A DNA stretch of 42,912 nt, taken from NCBI GenBank assembly GCA_041917855.1, contig JAYRWT010000072.1:1-42912 (forward strand), in the 5' to 3' direction. The stretch comes from CALBLZ01 sp041917855 (GTDB lineage Bacteria > Patescibacteriota > UBA1384 > CAILIB01). The translations under genes were made by a program, and so were the position numbers. How positions within the stretch are numbered: the first letter of the stretch is position 1; every line of letters starts with the position of its first letter. The notes beneath the pieces were generated by a model. That model saw only the letters and a list, made by a program, of their open reading frames with translations, made no database searches and was not told where the DNA came from. Of the stretch, positions 23,401-29,729 are shown piece by piece.

Positions 23401-24026
23401 GCAAAGTTAACGTTGGCCTGAGAAACCCCTGGCACCTTTTTCAGACCACGCTCAATGAGCGTGGCACAGGAAGAGCAGTGCATTCCAGATAATGAGAGTG
23501 CAACTTTACGGCGAGGATTCTTTTCTTCCGAATCGTTATCTTCGTGGGTGACCACATGGCCTGCGCCCTCTTCTTTTTGGGGCGCACCGAGTGAGCGCTC
23601 AATAGCCGTAGGAACACTAAGCAGCTGTACTAGCCGATCCAATACCCCTTTAGCGGAAGACGGCTGAATATCCAGACTCTTCTCGTTCTTTATTTCCCCA
23701 TCAAAATAGGGGTTTCCTCCCGCGTCGGTTCGGACAACCCCCTTTGCTTCAATGGTAGATTCAAGCCGGATCGACACCTGCTCGGCAGGTTCTTCGGTAT
23801 GTTGCTCAACGGACTGCACCTTGGCCGTGTAGCCGGTATCCTTGATGGCGGCCAAAACTTCTTTTTCCGAGGTGAGGTCTGAGTTTACGCTGACGGTTCC
23901 CGATCCTCCGGGAACGTCGACAGTAACTTCCCCTACTCCGGGAAGCTCGGAGAGGCTGCGCTTGATGAGCTTCTCGCAGGAGGAGCAGTGCATGCCTTCG
24001 ATTGATAATGTAAGGGTCTGGGTCAT
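20454..24026 (-). CDS. copA: CopA-type Cu(I) ATPase with novel duplicated C-terminal domain
   Basis: The protein has 1190 residues, against about 750-850 for usual CopA. Two HMA domains with G-M-H-C-S-S-C (near 11-17 and 181-187) are separated by a linker of about 100 residues. The ATPase core has T-G-E-S, C-P-C-A-L-G-L-A-T-P, D-K-T-G-T, an H-P motif (S-E-H-P-L) and G-D-G-I-N-D. After the normal last helix an extra hydrophobic segment (L-A-P-L-V-M-V-I-A-F-S-G) leads to about 220 residues made of two related halves. Each half has a P-K-L-F element, an A-x-M-M-x-x-E stretch, G-D-x-I-x-x-F-F-G, and a D-S-Y-H or D-S-M-H end. With nine helices the extension would be outside the cytoplasm. AAGGA precedes the ATG. 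Expression is probably CsoR-controlled. Confidence 0.95.
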   Translation of the reverse strand: MTQTLTLSIEGMHCSSCEKLIKRSLSELPGVGEVTVDVPGGSGTVSVNSDLTSEKEVLAAIKDTGYTAKVQSVEQHTEEPAEQVSIRLESTIEAKGVVRTDAGGNPYFDGEIKNEKSLDIQPSSAKGVLDRLVQLLSVPTAIERSLGAPQKEEGAGHVVTHEDNDSEEKNPRRKVALSLSGMHCSSCATLIERGLKKVPGVSQANVNFAAEKAAVIFDENSASLSDLTAAVQKAGYKAAVLEEKDSEFENRKRAFELKKLQGKFWFSFLFSLPMLYFMFTDFFKWLPGTASIAPYFAIISLILATPVQFIAGVGFYKGMWSALRMRTFNMDSLIAIGTSTAYFYSLFNFLAYVFKYNSLIGLAGKIPEIYFETAAFLITFVLLGKLLELKAKARTSDAIKRLMGLQAKTARVIRDGETYDISVEEVVEGDIVLVRPGEKVPVDGVVTKGSSAVDESMLTGESMPVEKREGDTVTGATINKTGSFEFRATRVGSETALAQIIRLIEDAQGSKAPIQAFADKISSWFVPAVIGVAILTFLVWYFLLGASIGFALMAFTAVIVIACPCALGLATPTAIMVGTGKGAEHGILVKGGEPLETAYRVNAVIFDKTGTITKGKPEVTDILSFGSSDEDEVLTVAASLEKSSEHPLAEAIYSYAGEEGVTLDEVTDFQAIPGHGVQGIVNGTLYYFGNRRLAEEVLNHDLSRISRKVTRLEEQGKTAMILSTKEEVIGVVAVADTVKDTSAQAVAKLQKMGIEVYMITGDNRRTAEAIASQVGIRNVLAEVLPEDKANEVKKLQAAGKKVAMVGDGINDAPALAQADLGIAMGSGTDVAMEAGGIVIIKNDLNDVVNAIRLSKETMAKIKQNMFFALFYNVMGIPIAARVFAAFGLVLKPELAGLAMALSSISVVANSLTLRYYRPGRRNWVSQLAPLVMVIAFSGMFFEFARFSSRMDEGGMGTVVASAKTIRQAGNYLTAGQSKVAFAEGTPKLFLGTETIDTQIMKAKEGTTKLSDNDEMIIGSSEAAMMIEEGLIKGPGDTIQNFFGVPSMKVVGILEPTGTEIDSYHIMGKSTYGKIQASADLPVLLNQGVPKLFYIVNGGNVPEKLAGNVSEAGLQPVAVGSARLVPVYIGAKEAKMMQDEKLFKNEGDIIRGFFGQDVIVAGVLPETKTDLDSMHFVGTGFQMPQQTALAK

Positions 24027-24034
24027 ATGTTCCT

Positions 24035-24057
24035 TACCTATACCTATGGTGTGGGTA
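24035..24057 (-). promoter_or_regulatory. CsoR-type operator before copA
   Basis: An imperfect palindrome of the TACC...GGGTA type lies between a candidate -10 (CATAAT, minus strand, near 24066) and the copA start. It shares ACCTATACC with the perfect palindrome upstream of csoR. Confidence 0.6.
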
Positions 24058-24102
24058 CGATTATGGGTAAATAAAATGGGTTAGAAAGATTCATCGCTCG
24101 GC

Positions 24103-24375
24103 TTACTTGTTTGCGAGCTTAGTGACCTGGAGGATCTCGGCGATCATCGCCTGCTTCCGCTCAGGAGTGTCTGCCTCGACGGATTCGCGCAGGCAGTGGT
24201 TCAGGTGGTTCTCCAAAAGGGTTGAGTGGGCGGACCGAAGGAGGCCGAGCACAGCCAGGTTCTGCTGAATGATATCGATGCAGTACTCGTCTTCCTCTAC
24301 CATTTTTATTACTTTTCCAAGGTGGGTATGTGCCTTCTTGAGGGCGGTCATAATCCGTTCGTCAGGTTGATGCAT
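24103..24375 (-). CDS. csoR: CsoR-family copper-sensing repressor
   Basis: The 90-residue all-helical protein has the Cu(I) ligand triad of CsoR: C32 (in D-E-Y-C), H57 and C61 (in E-N-H-L-N-H-C-L). Apo-CsoR binds GC- and TACC-rich palindromes and releases them when Cu(I) binds. It sits at the head of the island, 76 nt upstream of copA, with operator-like palindromes on both sides, so it likely represses itself and the copper genes. No ribosome binding site is visible. Confidence 0.93.
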   Translation of the reverse strand: MHQPDERIMTALKKAHTHLGKVIKMVEEDEYCIDIIQQNLAVLGLLRSAHSTLLENHLNHCLRESVEADTPERKQAMIAEILQVTKLANK

Positions 24376-24401
24376 GGGGTGAGTGTTAGTTTGTATATAC
24401 T

Positions 24402-24449
24402 ACCTATACCATAGGTATGGGTTATTTGCAATACCTACCCCCTAGGTAT
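24402..24449 (-). promoter_or_regulatory. csoR promoter with two operator palindromes
   Basis: Minus-strand TTGCAA (24426-24431), 17 nt and TATAGG (24403-24408). ACCTAT-ACC-ATAGGT (24402-24416) covers the -10. ATACCTA-CCCCC-TAGGTAT (24431-24449) lies at and upstream of the -35. Both are perfect palindromes with CsoR-like composition. Confidence 0.7.
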
Positions 24450-24450
24450 C

Positions 24451-25737
24451 CTAGCTAAGTATTACTTTCCCTCCTAATAACTTTAGCTGGGCCTGAAGCA
24501 TTCCAAGAATATCCTTCCGCTCCTCATGGCTTCCCTGAGATAGAACGAACCGGGCGTAATTTCTATAGTTCTCAATGCCGAGTTCACTCTTCAATTCCTG
24601 ATTTGCACTAAATACGCCGGAGGTGAACATGGAAAACCGCTTCATCTCGCCCATCAGCTTTGACTTCATGGCCGCCTCGTCAAATGGTACCTGGTCAATA
24701 AGCTCCAGCAATTGTTTCGATAATTCTTCTTCCCTGATATATGGTTCCCTGCACGGAGTTTCTCCTTTGTTTGTACAGTGGTAGTAGATATACTTCGATA
24801 CCGACCCGTTCTTCAGCTTCTTATGCTTTTCCGAGGCCGTGATGCCGTAGCCGCAGTTTCCGCAGCGCATGAATTTGGTGAAGGCAAACTCCCGACTTCC
24901 TGGCCGGAGCTTCGGAGCGGTAGTTAAGGCCTGCCTCGCCTGCAAGAAGAGCTCCTTGGTAATGATCGGGTCGTGGCTGCCCTTGTACAGCTTCCCGCTT
25001 CCTACCGGGTATTCGAACTCGCCGTGGTAGAAGGGGTTCTCCAGTATCTTGTAGACCATCGAGAGGCAGAGCTTCTTATCATTTTTGGTGCGGAGCAATC
25101 TTTCTTGATTCAAGAATCTAAGCAAGGGTCTACCGGTCACCCCCTCGTAGGCAACCTTCTCGAACATTTCCCTGATGATCGGTGCCCTTGCCGGATCCAC
25201 AAGAACCGTCTTCGACCCTCTCGGAGCATACCGCTGATTTAAGTAGCCGATGGGAGCCTGACAGGGGCGCCAGCCGTTCTCGCACTTGGTCTTCATGCCT
25301 CTTAGGATATTCTTCGCCCGGTTGTCGTTCTCTAATTTTGCCTGACTGCAGAGGATCATGAGAAGGAACTTGTCATTAGGAGTGTTCCTGAAAACCTGCC
25401 CCGGCGTCTGGATGGCCAAGAGCTTTCCCGAATCCATCAGGTCTACCAGCATCCCGAGGTCCCCGGCATTTCTAGAGAGCCGGTCAGGCGCCCAGGTGAG
25501 AATGGCATTAAACTTTCCCGCTTTTACGTCCGCTACCACCGTATTGAATACCGGACGATTACCTGATGCCTTAGCCGAGTGGCTTTCCTGCCTGGTTTCA
25601 ATGACATTCAGACCCTGCTGCTCGGCGACTACTCCCATCTCCTTGATCTGCGAATCGATGGAGAGCATCTGGCGCTCTTCCGATTCGCTGCTCTTCCTCG
25701 CGTAGAGGACATACTTTAACTCTGGCTCTTCCGGCAT
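24451..25737 (-). CDS. Large serine recombinase of element B
   Basis: This 428-residue protein is homologous end to end to the recombinase at 583-1881: YARKSSESEERQ with the catalytic Ser, W-A-P-D-R-L-S-R-N, recombinase domain, zinc ribbon (C-G-N-C-G-Y, H-C-T-N, C-R-E) and a helical tail. The ATG at 25737 matches the start of the homologue; the frame is open 40 codons further, without conserved sequence. It ends one base from the csoR operator region, so its integration may have placed the copper genes beside it. The att sites are not identified. Confidence 0.93.
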   Translation of the reverse strand: MPEEPELKYVLYARKSSESEERQMLSIDSQIKEMGVVAEQQGLNVIETRQESHSAKASGNRPVFNTVVADVKAGKFNAILTWAPDRLSRNAGDLGMLVDLMDSGKLLAIQTPGQVFRNTPNDKFLLMILCSQAKLENDNRAKNILRGMKTKCENGWRPCQAPIGYLNQRYAPRGSKTVLVDPARAPIIREMFEKVAYEGVTGRPLLRFLNQERLLRTKNDKKLCLSMVYKILENPFYHGEFEYPVGSGKLYKGSHDPIITKELFLQARQALTTAPKLRPGSREFAFTKFMRCGNCGYGITASEKHKKLKNGSVSKYIYYHCTNKGETPCREPYIREEELSKQLLELIDQVPFDEAAMKSKLMGEMKRFSMFTSGVFSANQELKSELGIENYRNYARFVLSQGSHEERKDILGMLQAQLKLLGGKVILS

Positions 25738-25920
25738 ATGGCTTTGCTTACTTCTAGCTATACCAATCAATGCCCTGAAGGACTTACTAAGTCCAGGCAA
25801 ATTCCAGGTTGGAACCGCCTTTTGTGACCCTACAACTCGATCGCTTAGTACCTCCACCCCGCCCTAACAGCCAATACAATAGGAAGGGTGCAATTAAAGC
25901 TCCTACAGGTTAAAAAGATT

Positions 25921-25948
25921 TTGATATGGGTCACATATCTGCTACGAT
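25921..25948 (+). promoter_or_regulatory. Candidate promoter of the second structured RNA
   Basis: TTGATA (25921-25926), 16 nt and TACGAT (25943-25948), ending 6 nt before the first base of helix P1. This places the transcript start at or near the RNA's 5' end. Confidence 0.55.
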
Positions 25949-25954
25949 ACAAGT

Positions 25955-26089
25955 GTCTGGATCAACAACTTGTTGTAAACACCTACCCATCTTTTGGGAG
26001 TGGTTGTAGCCAAAAACGGGCAACCACTCAACAAGCATCAGGCTACAACCTGTTGTTGGTCCAGACAACCTAGAGTGGTTGTCCTTTTT
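25955..26089 (+). ncRNA. Structured switch-like RNA, copy 2
   Basis: P1: GTCTGGATC-AACAAC (25955-25969) pairs with GTTGTT-GGTCCAGAC (26052-26066). A CCCA/TGGG hairpin follows near 25986-25998. P2: X (26002-26011) pairs perfectly with Z (26041-26050). Loop strand Y (26018-26029) is complementary over 12 nt to 26073-26084, the 3' arm of the terminator GACAACC (26064-26070) / GGTTGTC (26077-26083) with T5. Y can alternatively pair with GAGTGGTTG at the 5' side of X. Compared with copy 1, P1 inner pairs, P2 and the Y/terminator helix all change on both strands while keeping pairing. The downstream gene starts 31 nt later. Confidence 0.78.
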
Positions 26090-26119
26090 ATTTATTCGTA
26101 ACCAAAGAAAGGAGCCTAT

Positions 26120-26578
26120 ATGGCAGATGGAGAAAAGAAACCAATTTACAAGAAGTGGTGGTTCTGGGTACTGGCCGTGCTAATACTCGGAGCGATCGCT
26201 TCAAGCAGTAACAAAAGCAATACCGAAACGGTGACCAGCACCGGAGAGAAGACCACTACCAGTTCGGGTGAGCAGACGGCTGCTTCTACCGGGACCCCAG
26301 TACCAGCTAAGGAGAAGATAACTATCTCCAACAGCGCCTACAAGGACAAGGGGTACGGCATGTATACCGTCGTCGGAGAAGCCACCAATAACGACTCGAC
26401 CAAGCATACTATGACACTGAAGGCCACCTTCTACGACGCGAATGGGAAGATCCTCGGCACCGCCTCGGGAGCCCTTAACGACCTGGAAGCCGGCCAGACC
26501 AAGACATTTGAACTGCTGACTACCGATACTGTCACTGGTTACAAGGACATGAAGGTCCAGGTAGACAGCCTGTTCTAG
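26120..26578 (+). CDS. Membrane-anchored FxLYD-like protein
   Basis: In this 152-residue protein a short basic N-terminus and one membrane helix (about 12-28) are followed by a Thr/Ser-rich linker and a beta-rich domain: V-V-G-E-A-T-N-N, then A-T-F-Y-D-A-N-G-K-I-L-G. This is the FxLYD pattern of extracytoplasmic Ig-like modules. AAAGGAG precedes the ATG. It lies behind the structured RNA and terminator, so attenuation is likely. The soluble domain is unrelated to that of the gene behind RNA copy 1, although both proteins are anchored and Thr/Ser-linked. Confidence 0.75.
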   Translation: MADGEKKPIYKKWWFWVLAVLILGAIASSSNKSNTETVTSTGEKTTTSSGEQTAASTGTPVPAKEKITISNSAYKDKGYGMYTVVGEATNNDSTKHTMTLKATFYDANGKILGTASGALNDLEAGQTKTFELLTTDTVTGYKDMKVQVDSLF

Positions 26579-26583
26579 TCAAA

Positions 26584-26618
26584 CGAAAAAGAGCCATTTG
26601 AATGCAGGCTCTTTTTCG
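26584..26618. terminator. Bidirectional intrinsic terminator
   Basis: A perfect 12-bp inverted repeat (26584-26595 with 26607-26618) with A5 and T5 in its arms serves both convergent genes. Confidence 0.9.
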
Positions 26619-26621
26619 TGC

Positions 26622-26837
26622 TCAGATCCGTGGGAACGGCAGACTTACCATCAGGTTGTTGACCTTCTGGAAAAGACGCTCCGTCTCGTAGGCCGGTCCC
26701 GCAACTTGCTCGGGGAACTCCTGGTCCCACGGCAGTTCGGATCTGAGCACTGCCAACCTTTTTCCCATGTACTCCAGGTTCGCTACCACGTCCTCCAGGC
26801 AGTGCCTGAGGGTCTCGATATCCGGTTCTTTTTCCAT
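26622..26837 (-). CDS. Small hypothetical protein downstream of terminase
   Basis: This 71-residue, helical, acidic protein has no motif I recognise. A clear ribosome binding site (AAAGGAGAG, 2-3 nt before ATATGG) supports it on the minus strand, and the terminator at 26584 follows the stop. It may be part of the packaging operon. A hairpin at 26887-26908 (AGGGCTGG/CCAGCCCT, no T run) separates it from terL. Confidence 0.65.
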   Translation of the reverse strand: MEKEPDIETLRHCLEDVVANLEYMGKRLAVLRSELPWDQEFPEQVAGPAYETERLFQKVNNLMVSLPFPRI

Positions 26838-26919
26838 ATCTCTCCTTTCGCTGGTTAATTATTGATCACTACAACAGGTGCCAGGAAGGGCTGGTGAAGT
26901 CCAGCCCTGTCCCGGTTTC

Positions 26920-28497
26920 CTAGCCAATCATCCTATTCCAGGTCCTGCCCGATCGCCGCCTGCCAAAGGTGAGCGGCCTATGGTCGATTCCGAAGCTCAG
27001 GCGGTCGTCACGGTCTGCCCAATCCTCGTCATCGTCGTCCCGATCGAAGGGTACGAAGAAGATGCCGAAGCTACTGCCCTTGTTCTCCTCGATCGCCTTA
27101 AGCACCAGGATGGCGAAGGCATCGGCCAGGTCGTCGTGCTTTTCCACCCCGAAGCCGGTCAGCTGCTCGATCAGGCGCTCGCAGCCGGTCCTCGGGAACT
27201 TTACCCCTCCCGACTGGATGAGCGAGGTGGTAAGAGCCAGTCGGCTCCGCTTGTCGCTTGTTCCCACCTGCACCCCTTCGGCGTCGAAGTCCTCGAGCTC
27301 AAGCTGCTGGATGAAGGCCTTCTGGTAGCCTACCTCCTCAATGTACAGCTTGGTCTTCTCGCCCCTGCCCAAGGTCACCGATACCGCCTTCGCCCGCTTG
27401 AGTGTCTCCGGAAAGTCCATCCGCTCGTTCACCGGATTGGGGACGATGTAGATTACCTGCTCCGTGCCATACCCGAAGGTGTGCCCCGACACCATCGCCG
27501 TGTAGTCCGCCGACGCCTTCTCGGAGATCGCAAGGTCGATACCCGTGGCCGAGTAGTTCAAAGTAACGCCGGAGCCTGGAGCTGGAAGCTCGTCGTAGTA
27601 CTGTATCCACTCGGGTCTGATTACCCGGTCCTCATCGGCGATGATCCGAAGCAAATACTCCCGCTGCCACGCCGACTCCGAGCCGGTGTTCCGGCGCATC
27701 TCGTCAATCAGGTCCTGGGTTCCGTACTTTCCCGGCCAGAGGCTGATCCCGTCGTTATCCAGTAGCGGATAGCCTTTGAACACACCGTCCATCAGGTTTT
27801 CCTCGATCCGCTTGCGAAGCCGCATCAGCAAGGAATCCTCATGCAGCAAATTTCCAACAATAACTCTTTTCGTATTCTGGTCGCCGCAGGGAATCACCTC
27901 TCCCGTTAACCAGTCATAGGTCTTGTTCCTGCCCTCTCTCGTCTTTACCGACTGCAGGTCCTCCACGTCATCGCAGATGATCAAATCAGGCCTATACTGC
28001 CCGTGTTTGATTCCCCGAATGCTCGTTTCCGAAGATGCGGCCATGATCTTTGCCCCGAACTTCGGCAGTACCAAGGCGGTCACGCCCCACTCGTCTGACT
28101 GGTACTCAAACGGACCCAGGTCGGCCCTTAAGAGTTCGTTCGTTTCCAATTCTCTTTTCAAATTGACCAGGTGCTGCCTGGCCTGCTGCTGGGTCTGGGA
28201 CAATATTAGTACGAATTTTTTCCCTTGCTTGCCCGTAACCGCCCAGATGGGGTAGCTGAGGGTGAATATCGTGCTTTTGGCCGATCCTCGGAAAGCCACA
28301 ATCACGGCAGTTTTCAGGTCCCGGTTTTCCGTAATCTCGAACATCTCCCGTTGGAACGGGGCGGTCTCATGGGTGACGTACTGGGAGAAGTAGAGGTGGA
28401 AGAACCAGTAATGGCTCTGGGCCGCTACCTCTTTCCTGACTTTGCGCTGGGTCCTGATCTGCTCCAAGGCCGGTGCGGGCAATAGTGTGTTTTCCAT
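26920..28497 (-). CDS. Phage terminase large subunit
   Basis: In this 525-residue protein the ATPase part has Walker A A-F-R-G-S-A-K-S-T (68-76) and Walker B D-L-I-I-C-D-D-V-E-D (171-180). The RNase H-like nuclease has D321 in T-G-I-D-L-A and D331, and a late H-D-D-L-A-D-A. The protein pumps and cuts DNA during phage head filling. The gene lies 4 nt after the terminase small gene. No portal, capsid or tail genes are present in the window, so the element is a remnant, a satellite or continues elsewhere. Confidence 0.92.
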   Translation of the reverse strand: MENTLLPAPALEQIRTQRKVRKEVAAQSHYWFFHLYFSQYVTHETAPFQREMFEITENRDLKTAVIVAFRGSAKSTIFTLSYPIWAVTGKQGKKFVLILSQTQQQARQHLVNLKRELETNELLRADLGPFEYQSDEWGVTALVLPKFGAKIMAASSETSIRGIKHGQYRPDLIICDDVEDLQSVKTREGRNKTYDWLTGEVIPCGDQNTKRVIVGNLLHEDSLLMRLRKRIEENLMDGVFKGYPLLDNDGISLWPGKYGTQDLIDEMRRNTGSESAWQREYLLRIIADEDRVIRPEWIQYYDELPAPGSGVTLNYSATGIDLAISEKASADYTAMVSGHTFGYGTEQVIYIVPNPVNERMDFPETLKRAKAVSVTLGRGEKTKLYIEEVGYQKAFIQQLELEDFDAEGVQVGTSDKRSRLALTTSLIQSGGVKFPRTGCERLIEQLTGFGVEKHDDLADAFAILVLKAIEENKGSSFGIFFVPFDRDDDDEDWADRDDRLSFGIDHRPLTFGRRRSGRTWNRMIG

Positions 28498-28501
28498 AGG
28501 G

Positions 28502-28945
28502 TTATTCGTTACTAATAGATGGTTCGTTAGTTAAGCTCGCAAGCCGCAATGCCTGCATCACGGTTTCCGCCTGCTCAGGAGTCAGTTCTTCGGGAACCGA
28601 CTTCAGGTGGGCGTTCACCTCCACCTTGGTGGCGTAGGCCGGGTGGTGGTGCTTGAGCCAGAAGATGATGGCGGTCAGGTTCTTGTCCCGGATCGCCGCC
28701 ATCAGCTGAGACTCGGCCATGTCGTTTACAAGCAAGTTTCCATCGAGCAACGCTTCGTCCACCTTCTCTCCAAACTCCTTGTCTTCCTTCTTCCAGCGGT
28801 AAAACGAGGTTCTGCCGATCCCCACTTTCTCGCAGGCCACCTGGACTATGGGAGTCTTTTTTAATTGCTCCAACAGGGCCGCTTTGGCAGTTTCCTGCTT
28901 TTGCTCCACCACGCCCTTCGGTGGGACTTCGCGGGAAGTATTCAT
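28502..28945 (-). CDS. Terminase-small-subunit-like HTH protein, element B
   Basis: This 147-residue protein has the HTH A-C-E-K-V-G-I-G-R-T-S-F-Y-R-W and the D-E-A...V-N-D-M-A stretch shared with the protein at 7147-7701. Its position directly before the large subunit supports the packaging role. The ATG overlaps the stop of the methyltransferase upstream by 4 nt. Confidence 0.85.
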   Translation of the reverse strand: MNTSREVPPKGVVEQKQETAKAALLEQLKKTPIVQVACEKVGIGRTSFYRWKKEDKEFGEKVDEALLDGNLLVNDMAESQLMAAIRDKNLTAIIFWLKHHHPAYATKVEVNAHLKSVPEELTPEQAETVMQALRLASLTNEPSISNE

Positions 28946-29724
28946 ACTCCCTCCTTCCTGGCCTTGATCCCGGTGGCCTTCTCAAACCGGTCTATAATTA
29001 CCCGGCAGTATCCCGGGTCAAGCTCGGCCATCAGGCACTTTCGCTTGGTATCCTCACAGGCGATAAGAGTTGAGCCTGAGCCGCCGAAGCAGTCGTACAC
29101 CGTGGCTCCCACCTTGGTGCTGTTCAAGATCAGTCTCCTGAGAAGTCCTACCGGCTTGATGGTCGGATGGACCTTGTTCTTGGTAGGCTTCGGATAAATC
29201 AGGATCGATTTGTCCTTGGCTTTCCGGAATTCGTGGGTCCCGATCCAGCCGTAGGCCAGGAGCTCGTGCTGCGGTAAGTAGTCGAGCCTACCCACTACTG
29301 CTTGCGTCTTAAGCCAGATCAAAAGCTGGGCGAAGTGGCACCCCGCGTCCAGCATTCCGTCCCTCAGGGCGAACAGCATCTTGTCCGAGTTGAAGACGTA
29401 GATACTGTTCTTCTTGGAGAGGTAAGGCTTGACCGCTTCCAGCCAGTCTTTGGTGAATTTGCGGTAGTCGGCGTCGCTCTGGAGGTGGTCGCCGGCGATT
29501 ACTTTGTGGGAACTGGTGTGATCCCCGAAGCCTTTCTTTCCCTCCACCACGGCAACTCCGTAGGGAGGGTCTGAGAGGATAAGGTCGACTTTGGCATCGC
29601 CAACCAGTTTCGCTATTACGGCAGGATCAGTCGCGTCGCCGCAGATAAGCCTGTGCACACCAAGTGTGAACACATCACCCGGGCTGATTAACAATTTTTC
29701 CTTGGTTTGGGTTAGAGTTTTCAT
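28942..29724 (-). CDS. DNA methyltransferase (N4/N6 class)
   Basis: The 260-residue protein has S-D-P-P-Y-G (residues about 51-56) and C-F-G-G-S-G-S-T-L near 215, the order of beta-class amino-methyltransferases. It lacks the ParB domain of its neighbour. It starts 5 nt after that neighbour's stop and is coupled to terS. It probably protects or marks element DNA; the target site is unknown. No restriction endonuclease is seen. Confidence 0.9.
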   Translation of the reverse strand: MKTLTQTKEKLLISPGDVFTLGVHRLICGDATDPAVIAKLVGDAKVDLILSDPPYGVAVVEGKKGFGDHTSSHKVIAGDHLQSDADYRKFTKDWLEAVKPYLSKKNSIYVFNSDKMLFALRDGMLDAGCHFAQLLIWLKTQAVVGRLDYLPQHELLAYGWIGTHEFRKAKDKSILIYPKPTKNKVHPTIKPVGLLRRLILNSTKVGATVYDCFGGSGSTLIACEDTKRKCLMAELDPGYCRVIIDRFEKATGIKARKEGV

Positions 29725-29729
29725 AGTAG

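Noticed and set aside
26878..27765. A 295-codon plus-strand frame opposite the terminase gene
   Set aside because: It is a shadow of the well-supported terminase large subunit on the other strand.
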